A stretch of DNA of 20,272 nucleotides from Treponema sp. (lineage in GTDB: Bacteria; Spirochaetota; Spirochaetia; Treponematales; Breznakiellaceae), in the NCBI GenBank assembly GCA_031269405.1, contig JAISZE010000139.1, forward strand, positions 1-20,272, in the 5' to 3' direction. The position numbers and the translations under genes were made by a program. Every line of letters begins with the position of its first letter. The stretch's first letter is position 1. The notes below the pieces were generated by a model. That model searched no databases and had not been told where the DNA came from. It worked only from the letters and a program-made list of their open reading frames with translations. Of the stretch, positions 1-8,480 are shown in pieces.

Positions 1-21
1 GCTTGGCACCTTTTCATCCAT
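1..21 (-). CDS. 5' end of a further minus-strand gene (partial)
   Basis: An ATG at 21-19 opens a frame reading MDEKVPS before the window ends. It is preceded by an AAGGA ribosome-binding site six bases upstream. The amidohydrolase gene ends about 70 bases before it on the same strand with no terminator-like hairpin between, so this is probably the next gene of the same transcript. Seven residues are too few to name the product. Confidence 0.5.
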
Positions 22-90
22 AATACATCCTTTCCCTGCCCTGATCAACGGTTGTTTGCAGGTAGGCCCTTTTTACGGCGGATAACAGCG

Positions 91-942
91 CTAAATCCGG
101 TAAAAAATCTCCGCGTTGCTTCTGAAGAGTTTGTAAAGCTCCTGCCGGCTGGCGCCTTTGACCAGTTCCAGCAGGGTTTCCACGCAGACCGGGAAGGCGG
201 CGGCCTGGGAAGAAACCGGCCAGTCCCCGGCAAAAATAACCCGGTCAAAGCCGAAGGCTTCAAATACCGCATCCGAAAAGGGCCGTATGTCGTCAATGGT
301 CCAGTTTTTGTGATCCCCTTCGGTGGCCAAGCTTGAGACCTTACAGCAGAGGTTTGGGAATTCCGCCATACGCCTGATTTCGGTTTTCCAGGGTTCCAGC
401 TTCCTGTCCCAGACCGGGGGTTTGCCGATATGATCCAGGATACAGGGGACATCGGGGATTTTTTCAAGCATTTTGAGGACATTCCTGTTGTGCCGGTAAT
501 TGATGTTGATGTCAAAGCTGAAACCGTACCTGGGCAGGAGCTTTAGGCCTGCGATAAAATCCGCTTTGAGGCAAAAATCCATGTTAGGCTCGAATTCGAT
601 GATCCTGCGTATACCCTTGATTAAGGGGTTTTTGGCGAATTCCGCGAGGTCTTCTTCCGCGGCTTCCCCTTTTTCCAGAGGCGCCCAGGGCACAATGCTG
701 GCGATACGCGGGTCCGATGCTGCAAGGTCTGTAACCCAGGCGGCCTCTTCCCGGTACAGGGAAGTATCGGCTTCGCACTGGACGAAAACCATCTTGTCCA
801 CCCTTATACCTACACAGGCGGTGTTGTAATCAGAGAGGGCAAAGCTCCGGTTCAGAAAGGGGTTATCCTTCAGCCATGGGTAGTACAGCTTATCCAGGTC
901 CCAAAGGTGCAGATGGGCGTCTGCGATTCCAAAATCCAGCAT
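91..942 (-). CDS. Amidohydrolase-2 family metal-dependent hydrolase (COG3618-like)
   Basis: The 283-residue protein has the layout of the TIM-barrel amidohydrolase_2 family, which includes lactonases and related ring or ester hydrolases. Visible metal and catalytic motifs are DAHLHLW (His10, His12), LDHIGKP (Asp170, His171) and GDWP (Asp240). There is no signal peptide, so it should be cytoplasmic. The substrate cannot be read from the sequence; L-rhamnonolactonase or fuconolactonase-like activity is typical for COG3618 members. The ATG at 942 lies 17 bases after the stop of the preceding large membrane-protein gene, so the two are probably co-transcribed. The GGAA ribosome-binding site is weak, which fits coupling. 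Confidence 0.8.
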   Translation of the reverse strand: MLDFGIADAHLHLWDLDKLYYPWLKDNPFLNRSFALSDYNTACVGIRVDKMVFVQCEADTSLYREEAAWVTDLAASDPRIASIVPWAPLEKGEAAEEDLAEFAKNPLIKGIRRIIEFEPNMDFCLKADFIAGLKLLPRYGFSFDININYRHNRNVLKMLEKIPDVPCILDHIGKPPVWDRKLEPWKTEIRRMAEFPNLCCKVSSLATEGDHKNWTIDDIRPFSDAVFEAFGFDRVIFAGDWPVSSQAAAFPVCVETLLELVKGASRQELYKLFRSNAEIFYRI

Positions 943-959
943 AGTTTCCGGTATACCCC

Positions 960-3137
960 CTATCTGCGGAAGGGATTCGGCAGACTCGGCGCGCTGGGCA
1001 GGCTGGGGGCCTTGCCTTCAAGGGTGTCCTTGAGGGCCTGTCCGGCCTGTTCCCTGACTTCTTCCTTAGCCTGGTTTACAGCCTCTTCCGCAGCGCCCCT
1101 GAGTTTCTGCTCAAATTCGTTCTTTTTATTGTTCAGCATGTTCCTGAGCTGATCCGCCGCCGCCTTGTCGCCCCTGGCGGCCTGGAAGAGGGCGTCAAGC
1201 TCCTCTTTGTTCACGAACCTGCCGTCAATGTACTGATCTATTTTCGCCCGTAGGGCCTTCTCCAGTTCATCTTCCGCTTTTTTGATGTACTGAGCGGCCA
1301 TTTTTTTCAGAGCCTCCGTGACCAGGTTCCCGATGTTTGTTGTTACCGAAAAACGATCCTCAGCAGACGCGTAGTGTTCGTAGTTCAGGCCCAGGTCCAG
1401 CGAGGGGACTTCGGCTATAGCCTCGCTGACAGCCTCGGCGGCGGTGTTAGAGGGGTTGAGTAGCCGGGCCCGGGCCAGGGAGATGTCCCCGCGGCCTGTA
1501 AAGCTGCCGTCGATCAACCCGGCAAGGGCCAGGGTGAACGATGCGTTCCCGCTGAAACCCCCGATGCCAACGCGGCTCAAGTCCGCGCCGGCATCTACCG
1601 GGAAACCACCGCCGGAAACTTCCGCATTAAAACGTTCGCTGGCCCCGGACCGGAAATCGGCCTGGCCCTTGAAAGCGGCGGTCCTGTTGACGCCATCCCC
1701 GGCTTCTTCCAGGGAGAGAACAAGGCTCACAGGCGTATCCGACAAATCGGGATCGGAACTGACGCCCTGGAGATTAAAACCCCAGTGCCAGTTTCTGGGA
1801 GTCAGCACGTCGGCAGCCAGGGTCCCCAGGAAAAACCGGGGATAATTCCTGACAGGGAACTCAACGTCCCGGCCCTTGAATTTTTCTGTCTTGGGCTTAG
1901 CCGGTTTTGAAGACTTAGGAAGCCGGGCCTGTATGGCCTTTACCTTTTCGAGAACTTCCAGAGCCCGTTCCCCGTAGGCGAGGTAGGTCCGGGCGGAACC
2001 GGTAAGAATGTCCCGGATCACAGGCTCAATGACCTCCATGGCGCCACCGGAGGAAAGATCCAAGTAGGATTTAAGATGGCTGAAATCCGCAGCAATGGCG
2101 TTCCGGGCGTTCTGTTCCAGCTCTACCGCGGTTCTGACATCGTCCTGGATACCTGTAACGATTCCGTTTACATCCTCAGCGGCGGCCTGGACCGTGCTCA
2201 CAAGGGTATTGATTTCCGTGACAGTTCCCTGTATCCGGGTTATCGTCTCCCGGTCCAGGGTTTTATAGTCGTTGATATTCAGCGCCAACAGGGGCCGGGC
2301 CTGGGTGTTGAGTTCTTCAATCCTGGCTCTGGCGTTATCCGTCTGGCCTTTCCATTTAGCCGCGGCGGTATTGTAGGCGTCAATGGCGGCGTCATAGAGC
2401 CTGGGGGTATGGAGCTTGTCGTATTCCTGGTTTAACAGGGCCAGAGCGTCGAAATTTTTGAAATCCACGAGAGGAGGAACAGCGGACTTCTCTACAGGCT
2501 TCTGTTCCTTAGGGGGTTTGTCCGGCAGGGCCCCGGACACGGTCCTGGGGGTTCCGAAGCGGATGGCGTCGGCCCGGATTTCTTCAATATACACCTTGCC
2601 CCTGAGCGCCGCCTGGGGCTTGAGCCGTATGTCCATGCGGCTGAACTGGATGAGGTTTGTCATGGGGCTGTCCCGGTCGGCGATGGTGAGGCCGTCCATG
2701 CCGATTTCAAAACTCAGGATACTCAGCCTGAAACGGTCGGCATCGACCCTGGCCTCAAAGACAGCCTCAAGCCCGGTTTCCAGGGCTTTTTCCAGAATAG
2801 GGTTCAAGAGGACAGTGAAGAAAAAAACCAGAGCGGCAATCAGAACAACGGCGGCCGTTAGCGGCACAATTTTAACCGGGCCTTTGCGGTTTATTTTAAC
2901 GGCCTTTTGTAAAAGCCTGAGGCGCTTGACATCCTTTTCGTTCAGGTCTGTACGGATGCGGTAACCGTCATCCTGCTTTATGTAACAGGACCGGATAAAG
3001 GTTTTGTCGGCGGGGACTTCGATGTATTTGAGGTATCTGCTTTCCAGTTTTTTTTCTGTTAAGATTTTTTTGTAGAAACCGGGGGCTTTTTTTATCTTCC
3101 CCGGCTTGGGCTCTTTCGTTCTTTTTTCTTTTGCCAC
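960..3137 (-). CDS. TIGR03545-like conserved membrane-anchored protein
   Basis: The 725-residue protein starts at GTG, with GGGAGG five bases upstream. It has a basic N-terminal region of about 85 residues, one transmembrane helix near 89-112 and a large extracytoplasmic part. That part starts with an AsmA-like stretch, followed by an Ala/Glu/Asp-rich probable coiled coil (about 230-400), a beta-rich domain (about 430-590) and a charged helical tail. The tail ends in a Pro-rich sequence containing LPSAPSLPNPF. I recognise it as TIGR03545, an uncharacterised family usually encoded beside TIGR03546, which is exactly the arrangement here (14-bp gap). Function is unknown; an envelope role is inferred only from topology. 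Confidence 0.72.
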   Translation of the reverse strand: MAKEKRTKEPKPGKIKKAPGFYKKILTEKKLESRYLKYIEVPADKTFIRSCYIKQDDGYRIRTDLNEKDVKRLRLLQKAVKINRKGPVKIVPLTAAVVLIAALVFFFTVLLNPILEKALETGLEAVFEARVDADRFRLSILSFEIGMDGLTIADRDSPMTNLIQFSRMDIRLKPQAALRGKVYIEEIRADAIRFGTPRTVSGALPDKPPKEQKPVEKSAVPPLVDFKNFDALALLNQEYDKLHTPRLYDAAIDAYNTAAAKWKGQTDNARARIEELNTQARPLLALNINDYKTLDRETITRIQGTVTEINTLVSTVQAAAEDVNGIVTGIQDDVRTAVELEQNARNAIAADFSHLKSYLDLSSGGAMEVIEPVIRDILTGSARTYLAYGERALEVLEKVKAIQARLPKSSKPAKPKTEKFKGRDVEFPVRNYPRFFLGTLAADVLTPRNWHWGFNLQGVSSDPDLSDTPVSLVLSLEEAGDGVNRTAAFKGQADFRSGASERFNAEVSGGGFPVDAGADLSRVGIGGFSGNASFTLALAGLIDGSFTGRGDISLARARLLNPSNTAAEAVSEAIAEVPSLDLGLNYEHYASAEDRFSVTTNIGNLVTEALKKMAAQYIKKAEDELEKALRAKIDQYIDGRFVNKEELDALFQAARGDKAAADQLRNMLNNKKNEFEQKLRGAAEEAVNQAKEEVREQAGQALKDTLEGKAPSLPSAPSLPNPFRR

Positions 3138-3151
3138 CCTGTCCTCCCGCC

Positions 3152-3688
3152 TTACCTGTCTATGCCCTTGCCGCCTGCGGCTGCTGCAACAGCTTTTCCC
3201 AGAGCGCTTATCAGGGGCAGCTTCTTCACAACTTGAACGATCTTGAGGTTCCGCAAAACAGGAACCGCTTTGCTCCGGTACAGGGGGACCAGCAAAAACA
3301 CAAGCAGAAAAACCGGTAAGAAAAGCCCTATGCCGCTCAGGAGCCCTCCTGTTACCAGGGTGTTATTGAACTTGGTGAATGGTACAAAGGGCGTGTTGTA
3401 AAGGGTGGTAAACAGGGGCTGGAGGGCCTCTATATGGAGGAATTCCCAGCCCAAGGTATCCAGAAGGGGGTTTATCGTGTTAATCATGATTTTAATAACA
3501 GCCAAGACCAGAACCTTGGAAGCGTGGTGATGTTTAAAAAAGAAAGAAATTGCAAAAAGCAGTATCCAAAAAACATTTCCCGCCGGCACAAGCCCCAGCA
3601 GGAAGCCCCAGGAAAACCCTGCGGCAATCTGTCCTTTTTTCAGATTGCCGTTCAGGGCGGCTATCAGTTTGGCAATAGGTTTAATCAT
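3152..3688 (-). CDS. TIGR03546-like integral membrane protein
   Basis: This small hydrophobic protein begins MIKPIAKLIAAL and contains GQIAAGFSWGFLLGLVPAGN, the hallmark look of TIGR03546/DUF2062-type proteins. Three to four transmembrane segments are visible, around residues 21-45, 52-72 and 108-136 of the 178-residue form. I chose the ATG at 3688 because the family-like sequence begins there. A TTG at 3730 would add 14 residues and has a GGGG stretch nine bases upstream. The gene sits just after the ABC permease and 14 bp before the TIGR03545-like gene, its usual partner. Function is unknown. It may be transcribed from the reductase promoter by read-through or have its own promoter, which I could not identify. 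Confidence 0.7.
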   Translation of the reverse strand: MIKPIAKLIAALNGNLKKGQIAAGFSWGFLLGLVPAGNVFWILLFAISFFFKHHHASKVLVLAVIKIMINTINPLLDTLGWEFLHIEALQPLFTTLYNTPFVPFTKFNNTLVTGGLLSGIGLFLPVFLLVFLLVPLYRSKAVPVLRNLKIVQVVKKLPLISALGKAVAAAAGGKGIDR

Positions 3689-3748
3689 ACCTTCATGATG
3701 TATCAATACAGGGAAAATAGCAAGTTCCAAAAACGTCTACCCCATACA

Positions 3749-4678
3749 TCATTCAGGCTGCTTAACCCACTTCAAAGCTTTTTTTTCAAATAGCCCGATA
3801 AGAGCGTTTATGCCCGTAACGACAACTGCTATAAGTATAATGCCCGCAAAGACCTTGGGGTAGTCTGCCCAGGAGGACCAGCGCCGTACATAATACCCGA
3901 GCCCCGAGTTTGCCCCGATAGTTTCGGCCATGATCAGGATCATAAAAGCAGTGGCGATGCGGATACGGAGACTGCCGATTATCGGGATGGCGCATTCAGG
4001 AAGCAGCACCTTTACCAGCATGGAAAAATCGTTGAGATTGAGGGACTTTGCGCTGTCTATCAGTTTCTGATCCACATTTTTGACATTAGCCATCATGTTC
4101 ATAATCGTGGGAAAAAAAATGCCCATAAAAATAACCGTAACAGAGGCTATCTTGAAAGTAGGCGCAATGGCGACGATATACGGCGCATAAACCAGGGAAG
4201 GCACCGAGGCTATGACAGTAACCACCGGTGAAAGGGCTTCCCTGAGGCGCGGATACCAGCCGATAAAAAGCCCCAGTATTATACCGAGACCCATGCCCAT
4301 TCCCAGGCTGACAAAAACCAGGTACATGGAATTAAAAAAACCCTGAATCATTACCGGATAGTCCTGGGTAAAAACGTAAAAGACATTTTCCGGAGGAGGA
4401 AACAGCGTATAATGCAGCAGTTCGAATACTTTGGAACTTAGATCCCAAAGCAAAAAGAAACCGAAAATTATGCTGTAAACATCCACAAGGTTCAGGAATT
4501 TTTTCTTTTTAAGCCTGACGGCATTGATAAAAGAAGCCTCAAAAAAGACGAGGACAACAAGATAGGCCCAGGGCGCGTCAACATGAAAATCCGCAGGCGC
4601 GAATGTAGCCGCAACCGCAGCGGCGAACAAAATATTCGCCAGGTTAAAGAAGCGGTTTTCAAATAGAAACAGTTTCAT
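3749..4678 (-). CDS. ABC transporter permease, NitT/TauT (SsuC) type
   Basis: The 309-residue inner-membrane permease belongs to the binding-protein-dependent importers for nitrate, taurine, alkanesulfonate and similar small substrates. The EAA coupling loop lies at about 207-233 (DSAKSLNLNDF followed by VLLPECAIPII). At least six helices lie in the core (about 117-295). About 100 extra N-terminal residues hold two or three further hydrophobic segments, so it is longer than a minimal SsuC. Its ATG overlaps the stop of the ATPase gene as ATGA, so the two are translationally coupled. It completes the importer whose lipoprotein lies on the other side of the NifDK-like genes. The substrate is unknown and is plausibly the reductase substrate. 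Confidence 0.88.
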   Translation of the reverse strand: MKLFLFENRFFNLANILFAAAVAATFAPADFHVDAPWAYLVVLVFFEASFINAVRLKKKKFLNLVDVYSIIFGFFLLWDLSSKVFELLHYTLFPPPENVFYVFTQDYPVMIQGFFNSMYLVFVSLGMGMGLGIILGLFIGWYPRLREALSPVVTVIASVPSLVYAPYIVAIAPTFKIASVTVIFMGIFFPTIMNMMANVKNVDQKLIDSAKSLNLNDFSMLVKVLLPECAIPIIGSLRIRIATAFMILIMAETIGANSGLGYYVRRWSSWADYPKVFAGIILIAVVVTGINALIGLFEKKALKWVKQPE

Positions 4679-5484
4679 AACGCAGCTCCGGTAATGTCGA
4701 GTTTTTCCCCGATGTCTTCATAGAAATAACCCATGAGCTGGTTACGGAGCCTGTTAAAATCATCACTCCTGAAAATATCGGTACGGACCCGGCGTCCGCC
4801 AAAATTAACCGGGATTTCGTCCCTGATTTTTTTCGGCTGCATAAAGATGACGCGGGTTGATAAAAAAATCGCCTCGTCGATGTCATGGGTTATAAACACA
4901 ACAGTTCTTTTCTTCTGTTCGTTTTCGCAGATTTGAAGAAGCATATCCTGGAGCGTTGATCTGGTTCTGGCGTCCACGGCGCCGAAGGGTTCGTCCATAA
5001 GGAGAATCTCGGGATCCATGGCCAGGGCCCGGGCGATGACAACCCGCTGCTGCTGGCCCCCTGACATTTGGAAAGGATACGTGTTGTGATAATTCTCAAG
5101 CCCCACTTTGTTGAGATAGTCAACAGCGCTTTCTTCGAGTTCTTTCCTGGAAAGATCCTTTTTATTCTGTTTGATCCCAAAGGCTACATTCTCTTTCGCT
5201 GTAAACCACCTGAAAAGGGAATAATGCTGAAAAACAACGCAGCGGTCCTTTCCCGGCCCCTTCACTTCCTTGTCGTCAATCGTGATCTTACCCAGGGTTG
5301 GAAAATTGAGCCCTTCAAGGAGCCGGATCAGGGTGCTTTTACCGCAGCCTGACGAACCGATAACGCAGACAAACTCTCCCTTGTTTATTGCAAGATTAAT
5401 GTCTTTGAGCACCAGGGAATCTTCCCGGACTGCTCCCGAACTATCGTATGTGAAGGATACGTTATCCAAAACGATATTAGCCAT
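4675..5484 (-). CDS. ABC transporter ATP-binding protein, NitT/TauT (SsuB) type
   Basis: The 269-residue cytoplasmic ATPase powers the adjacent permease. Motifs are complete: Walker A GSSGCGKST (43-51), Q-loop Gln86, signature SGGQQQR (141-147), Walker B ILLMDEP (160-166) and switch His200. The motif FGAVDARTR is typical of the nitrate/sulfonate/taurine subfamily. The ATG has a GGAG ribosome-binding site and lies 13 bases after the stop of the NifK-like gene, tying the transporter to the reductase transcript. The C-terminal tail of about 55 residues is a little longer than a minimal ATPase. Confidence 0.9.
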   Translation of the reverse strand: MANIVLDNVSFTYDSSGAVREDSLVLKDINLAINKGEFVCVIGSSGCGKSTLIRLLEGLNFPTLGKITIDDKEVKGPGKDRCVVFQHYSLFRWFTAKENVAFGIKQNKKDLSRKELEESAVDYLNKVGLENYHNTYPFQMSGGQQQRVVIARALAMDPEILLMDEPFGAVDARTRSTLQDMLLQICENEQKKRTVVFITHDIDEAIFLSTRVIFMQPKKIRDEIPVNFGGRRVRTDIFRSDDFNRLRNQLMGYFYEDIGEKLDITGAAL

Positions 5485-5497
5485 TTATAACTCCTGT

Positions 5498-6877
5498 CTA
5501 ATGATCCGCAGGCTGTTCTTCAACCAGTTTTGCGACAATCCCGGAACCCAGGACCTTTTGCGACATATCCCTGCACATATCCCGCAGAAAACTAAGGGCC
5601 CCGTTGTAACCGAAACGGCTTGCGGTACAGGAAATCACATCTCCTGAAGGCGCCGAAACTGCTACAAAAGGCAGCCCGTGGTTGTTCGCAAAAAGCTGAT
5701 CCCAGCAGGTTCCGAAAAAGGAAACCTTCCTGTATTTAAAAGCTTCTTTTTCCATCTCTGTCACGCAGAGGCCGCCGTCGTTGGTGAATACAATATCAAA
5801 ATCATCAGCATCGCCGGAATTGATATCCCGCAGGTTTTTGATAATCCCCTCATGGTACGCTGGAGGCACATCTTCGGTGATATACACCTTAACCGGCGTC
5901 TTCCCGTAGTCATTAACCAGGAAACGGGTAAGGGATACGGCGGCGGCAGCGCTGGAATTGATATAGAAACGTTTTGGCGTCTGGGGGCCGCCGAGGAACT
6001 GGCCTACTGAGTTAAAGATATAAAAATAATACCTGTCCTCTTCGCGCTTGATGTATGCCTCGGCGTTTATCCGGTCCAGATTGGCGAATTCAACGAGTTC
6101 CCTGATAAACTTCGCCGTTTCGGTGGGCCCCACAGGAAGGCAGGGGTAATGAAAATACGGGGTCCCGAAAATGTCCTGCAAATGCCCGGCAAATTCAAGA
6201 TCCGTCCAGGGCGCCAGAACCAGGTTAAAGGAGGCTTGGGGTATCTTTTTAACCGCTTCGATCCCTTTACCTCTTCCGTAGATGATGTTAGGTTCAAGCC
6301 CGATACCGGTTAGGGTTTTTTCAAGTTCTTCCATATCTCCCATCCAGAATGTATCGTAGTAGGGAACTATGCCGAACACGTTAACCTGTTTTGGGTTTAT
6401 CTCTTTTTGGGGAAGTTTTTTCAAATACTGATCCGCAATGGAGTTGAGCACCTGGGAATGGCCCCAAATGTTGTTGCCCTTAAAGCCCGGCAGTTTCGCC
6501 CAAAGCACCGGTATCGGAGAACCTTCGAAATCCGAGGCCACTTCCTCAATGTCATCGCCGACTATTTCAGAACTGCAGCCGTCAACAAGCATGAGCATAT
6601 CGGTCTTGTAATATTCGAGTGATTTTTGAACCAGTTTGCGCAGTCTGCCTGAAGCGCCAAAGACCACATCCTTGTCGCAGAAATTGGTGCTGGGAATAAT
6701 GGAATTGACATACGAAACGCCCCTCTGGGCGCCGTTTAAATTGGCGATCACGGCACCGGCGTTTTGGATACAACCCGGCCCGGCGTGCAGCACCGGGAGG
6801 ACTTTCTCTATCGCCAGGGCGGTATACGCGCCGCCTATAGAGCAGGCGGTCCGCTGTTGTTCCGAGCATGAAATCAT
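5498..6877 (-). CDS. NifK-like beta subunit of a nitrogenase-like reductase
   Basis: The 459-residue protein is a component-1 family subunit. Three cysteines match the P-cluster ligands of NifK: Cys12 in ACSIGGAY, Cys36 in HAGPGCIQ and Cys101 in DGCSSEIVGDD. In the family, this subunit pairs with the D subunit and passes electrons from the Fe protein through the P-cluster. It lacks the roughly 50-residue N-terminal extension of Mo-type NifK, since the first ligand Cys is already at residue 12. Its ATG overlaps the stop of the NifD-like gene as ATGA, so equimolar coupled translation is expected. It could be compared with MarK, NflK or NifN; gene order and the paired D subunit favour a catalytic K-like role over a scaffold. 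Confidence 0.85.
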   Translation of the reverse strand: MISCSEQQRTACSIGGAYTALAIEKVLPVLHAGPGCIQNAGAVIANLNGAQRGVSYVNSIIPSTNFCDKDVVFGASGRLRKLVQKSLEYYKTDMLMLVDGCSSEIVGDDIEEVASDFEGSPIPVLWAKLPGFKGNNIWGHSQVLNSIADQYLKKLPQKEINPKQVNVFGIVPYYDTFWMGDMEELEKTLTGIGLEPNIIYGRGKGIEAVKKIPQASFNLVLAPWTDLEFAGHLQDIFGTPYFHYPCLPVGPTETAKFIRELVEFANLDRINAEAYIKREEDRYYFYIFNSVGQFLGGPQTPKRFYINSSAAAAVSLTRFLVNDYGKTPVKVYITEDVPPAYHEGIIKNLRDINSGDADDFDIVFTNDGGLCVTEMEKEAFKYRKVSFFGTCWDQLFANNHGLPFVAVSAPSGDVISCTASRFGYNGALSFLRDMCRDMSQKVLGSGIVAKLVEEQPADH

Positions 6878-8352
6878 ATTGCTATCTCCTCATCGTAAAA
6901 CTGAAACGGTTCTGTCTGATCAAACGCCTGGGTAAAGGGCGACTCGTAATGCTCACCCAGATGCCGGACAAAATTGGTATTATGGAGAAGTTCCACAAGG
7001 CAGTCAGCGAAATACGCAAGGCCCCGGTATCCCATTACAATAAGGCCGATGTCCACATTCATGGAGGGCAGCCCTTTTTTGCTGAAATAGGTAACCGCGT
7101 CATGGCCCCGGGACAGAAGAAAATCAGGATTAAACCCGCGCATAAGCAGGTCCGTTTCGGCCTGCTGAGCGTCGTTCACACTCGTAGGCACGTCAAGTTC
7201 CAACTCAGACACGTCTGTCGCTGCGGCGACTTTTTCGTCCTGGTTGGAGTTGTCGAGTCTGGGGTCGTAATGAAAGGCCACTGCGTGAAGAACTTCCACG
7301 CCAAGCTCGCCAAGCATGCGGGTGTACTCAAAGGCGAAACTGGCGCCCATGGCGATAAAGGCTTTTTTCCCTTTGAGGATTTTTTTTGCCTTTTCAATCT
7401 CCGGTGTGTACTTGGCTTTTTCCTCTTCGATCACCTGCCGGGCCTGGTCCTCTTTGCCGATATGGCGGCCAATGTCCATAAAGAAGCGCTCAAACCCGAT
7501 GCCGCCGTAAGGAAGGTGGTGCTGAAAGTACTGGACCCCGCATTCCTGCTCAAGAGACGCGGCGAGGTAGCTTGATTGGGAACCGCACTGGCCCCAAGAC
7601 GCCGTTGAAGAGCAGGCCCGCTCAAAGTCTTCCCGTGTAGCAGTCGCCGTGAGGCAGATGAGGTCAAGGCCGATTTTTTTGAACAACGGCGCTACAAACT
7701 GGCGGCCCATATTGTTAAAGCCGATGTAGTTGATAGTATTGTTTTTCTCTCCTGTTTTTTTAAGCCGCGATTTGGCCGCTGCATGGCAATAGGCGTCAAA
7801 ACCACTGGCCCAAATTTTGGACTTGAAGCCTTCAGCGTTGGCTACCTGCACCGGTATGCCAAGCTCTTCTTCCATTTCACGGGCGGCGGTTTTGACATCT
7901 TCGCCGATGATCGCGGACACGCAGCTTGTGGCTATATAAATTTCCCCGGGATGATACCGGTCATAGGCAGCCCTAACGGCGTCTTTCAGTTTATCAACAG
8001 CGCCGAAAATAGTATCAGACTCGGTTATTCCTGTCGAAAAAACCCTTGCGTGGGAAAGCGGCGGCCTGCCCGGAATTACCGGAAGCTTGTTTTTTACCAG
8101 CGTAAACCCGACCTGGCAGCCTGCGCAGCCGTGAGGGGCGTGATCGACCACAAGAGTATCGTCCAGCCCCGCGAGCTGGTTGATAGCGTGGATATGGGAG
8201 CATGAACTGGTGGTTTGAAAATCCCGGCTTTTATTCGCAAGGCATCCCTGGCAGCCAAGGGTTGCCAGATCTCTCAGCGATCCGTCATAGCCTGTAATCG
8301 AGCCGAGCCGCTGTTCGCGGCTGGGTACTTCAGCGTTAAGATTTACACTCAT
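6874..8352 (-). CDS. NifD-like alpha subunit of a nitrogenase-like reductase
   Basis: The 492-residue protein is the likely cofactor-bearing subunit. P-cluster ligands are Cys51 (SSCSHIHA), Cys76 (HAPHGC) and Cys144 (TSCVSAIIGEDV). Cys256 in GQCGSQSSYL aligns with the FeMo-co ligand Cys275 of Azotobacter NifD. By eye alignment, NifD Arg96, Gln191, His195 and His442 correspond to Thr84, Trp181, Phe185 and about Met431. The pocket that reduces N2 and holds homocitrate is therefore remodelled. With NifB nearby and no NifEN, the active site probably carries a NifB-derived Fe-S-C cluster without Mo. The ATG at 8352 has a GGAG nine bases upstream. Methylthio-alkane reductase MarD is the nearest functional precedent, but this is unproven. 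Confidence 0.85.
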   Translation of the reverse strand: MSVNLNAEVPSREQRLGSITGYDGSLRDLATLGCQGCLANKSRDFQTTSSCSHIHAINQLAGLDDTLVVDHAPHGCAGCQVGFTLVKNKLPVIPGRPPLSHARVFSTGITESDTIFGAVDKLKDAVRAAYDRYHPGEIYIATSCVSAIIGEDVKTAAREMEEELGIPVQVANAEGFKSKIWASGFDAYCHAAAKSRLKKTGEKNNTINYIGFNNMGRQFVAPLFKKIGLDLICLTATATREDFERACSSTASWGQCGSQSSYLAASLEQECGVQYFQHHLPYGGIGFERFFMDIGRHIGKEDQARQVIEEEKAKYTPEIEKAKKILKGKKAFIAMGASFAFEYTRMLGELGVEVLHAVAFHYDPRLDNSNQDEKVAAATDVSELELDVPTSVNDAQQAETDLLMRGFNPDFLLSRGHDAVTYFSKKGLPSMNVDIGLIVMGYRGLAYFADCLVELLHNTNFVRHLGEHYESPFTQAFDQTEPFQFYDEEIAI

Positions 8353-8382
8353 TTATTTTTTCTCCGTAAAGTACAAATTAAC

Positions 8383-8395
8383 CGCCTTAGAGGCG
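8383..8395. promoter_or_regulatory. Small perfect hairpin upstream of the NifD-like gene
   Basis: CGCCT-TAG-AGGCG is a perfect 5-bp stem with a 3-base loop. It lies about 30 bases before the NifD-like start, in the 128-bp gap after the lipoprotein gene. There is no U-tract on the mRNA strand, so it is unlikely to be a terminator. It may protect or tune the mRNA 5' of the D and K genes. Confidence 0.35.
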
Positions 8396-8431
8396 ATATT
8401 ACTTCCTGCCATGTTAAGGGGGAGAGGAGGG

Positions 8432-8462
8432 GGCCTCTAAAACCATCATGGTTTCAGAGGCC
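8432..8462. promoter_or_regulatory. Large stem-loop between lipoprotein gene and NifD-like gene
   Basis: The inverted repeat has outer arms GGCCTCT and AGAGGCC (7 bp), a 2x2 internal mismatch and inner arms AACCAT and ATGGTT around one base. It lies in the only sizeable gap inside the operon. The mRNA strand continues with a C-rich stretch rather than a U-run, so a full intrinsic terminator is not supported. An RNA-processing or stability element that sets the ratio of upstream (Fe protein, NifB, binding protein) to downstream (D, K, ATPase, permease) products is an inference. Confidence 0.5.
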
Positions 8463-8480
8463 TTTGAACCCCCGGCAAAT

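Noticed and set aside
2416..2964. Plus-strand open frame inside the TIGR03545-like gene
   Set aside because: Low-complexity Arg/Ser-rich translation without a ribosome-binding site, complementary to a recognised family protein.
8432..8462. Intrinsic transcription terminator
   Set aside because: The stem is good, but no U-tract follows on either strand and co-directional genes of the same system lie downstream.
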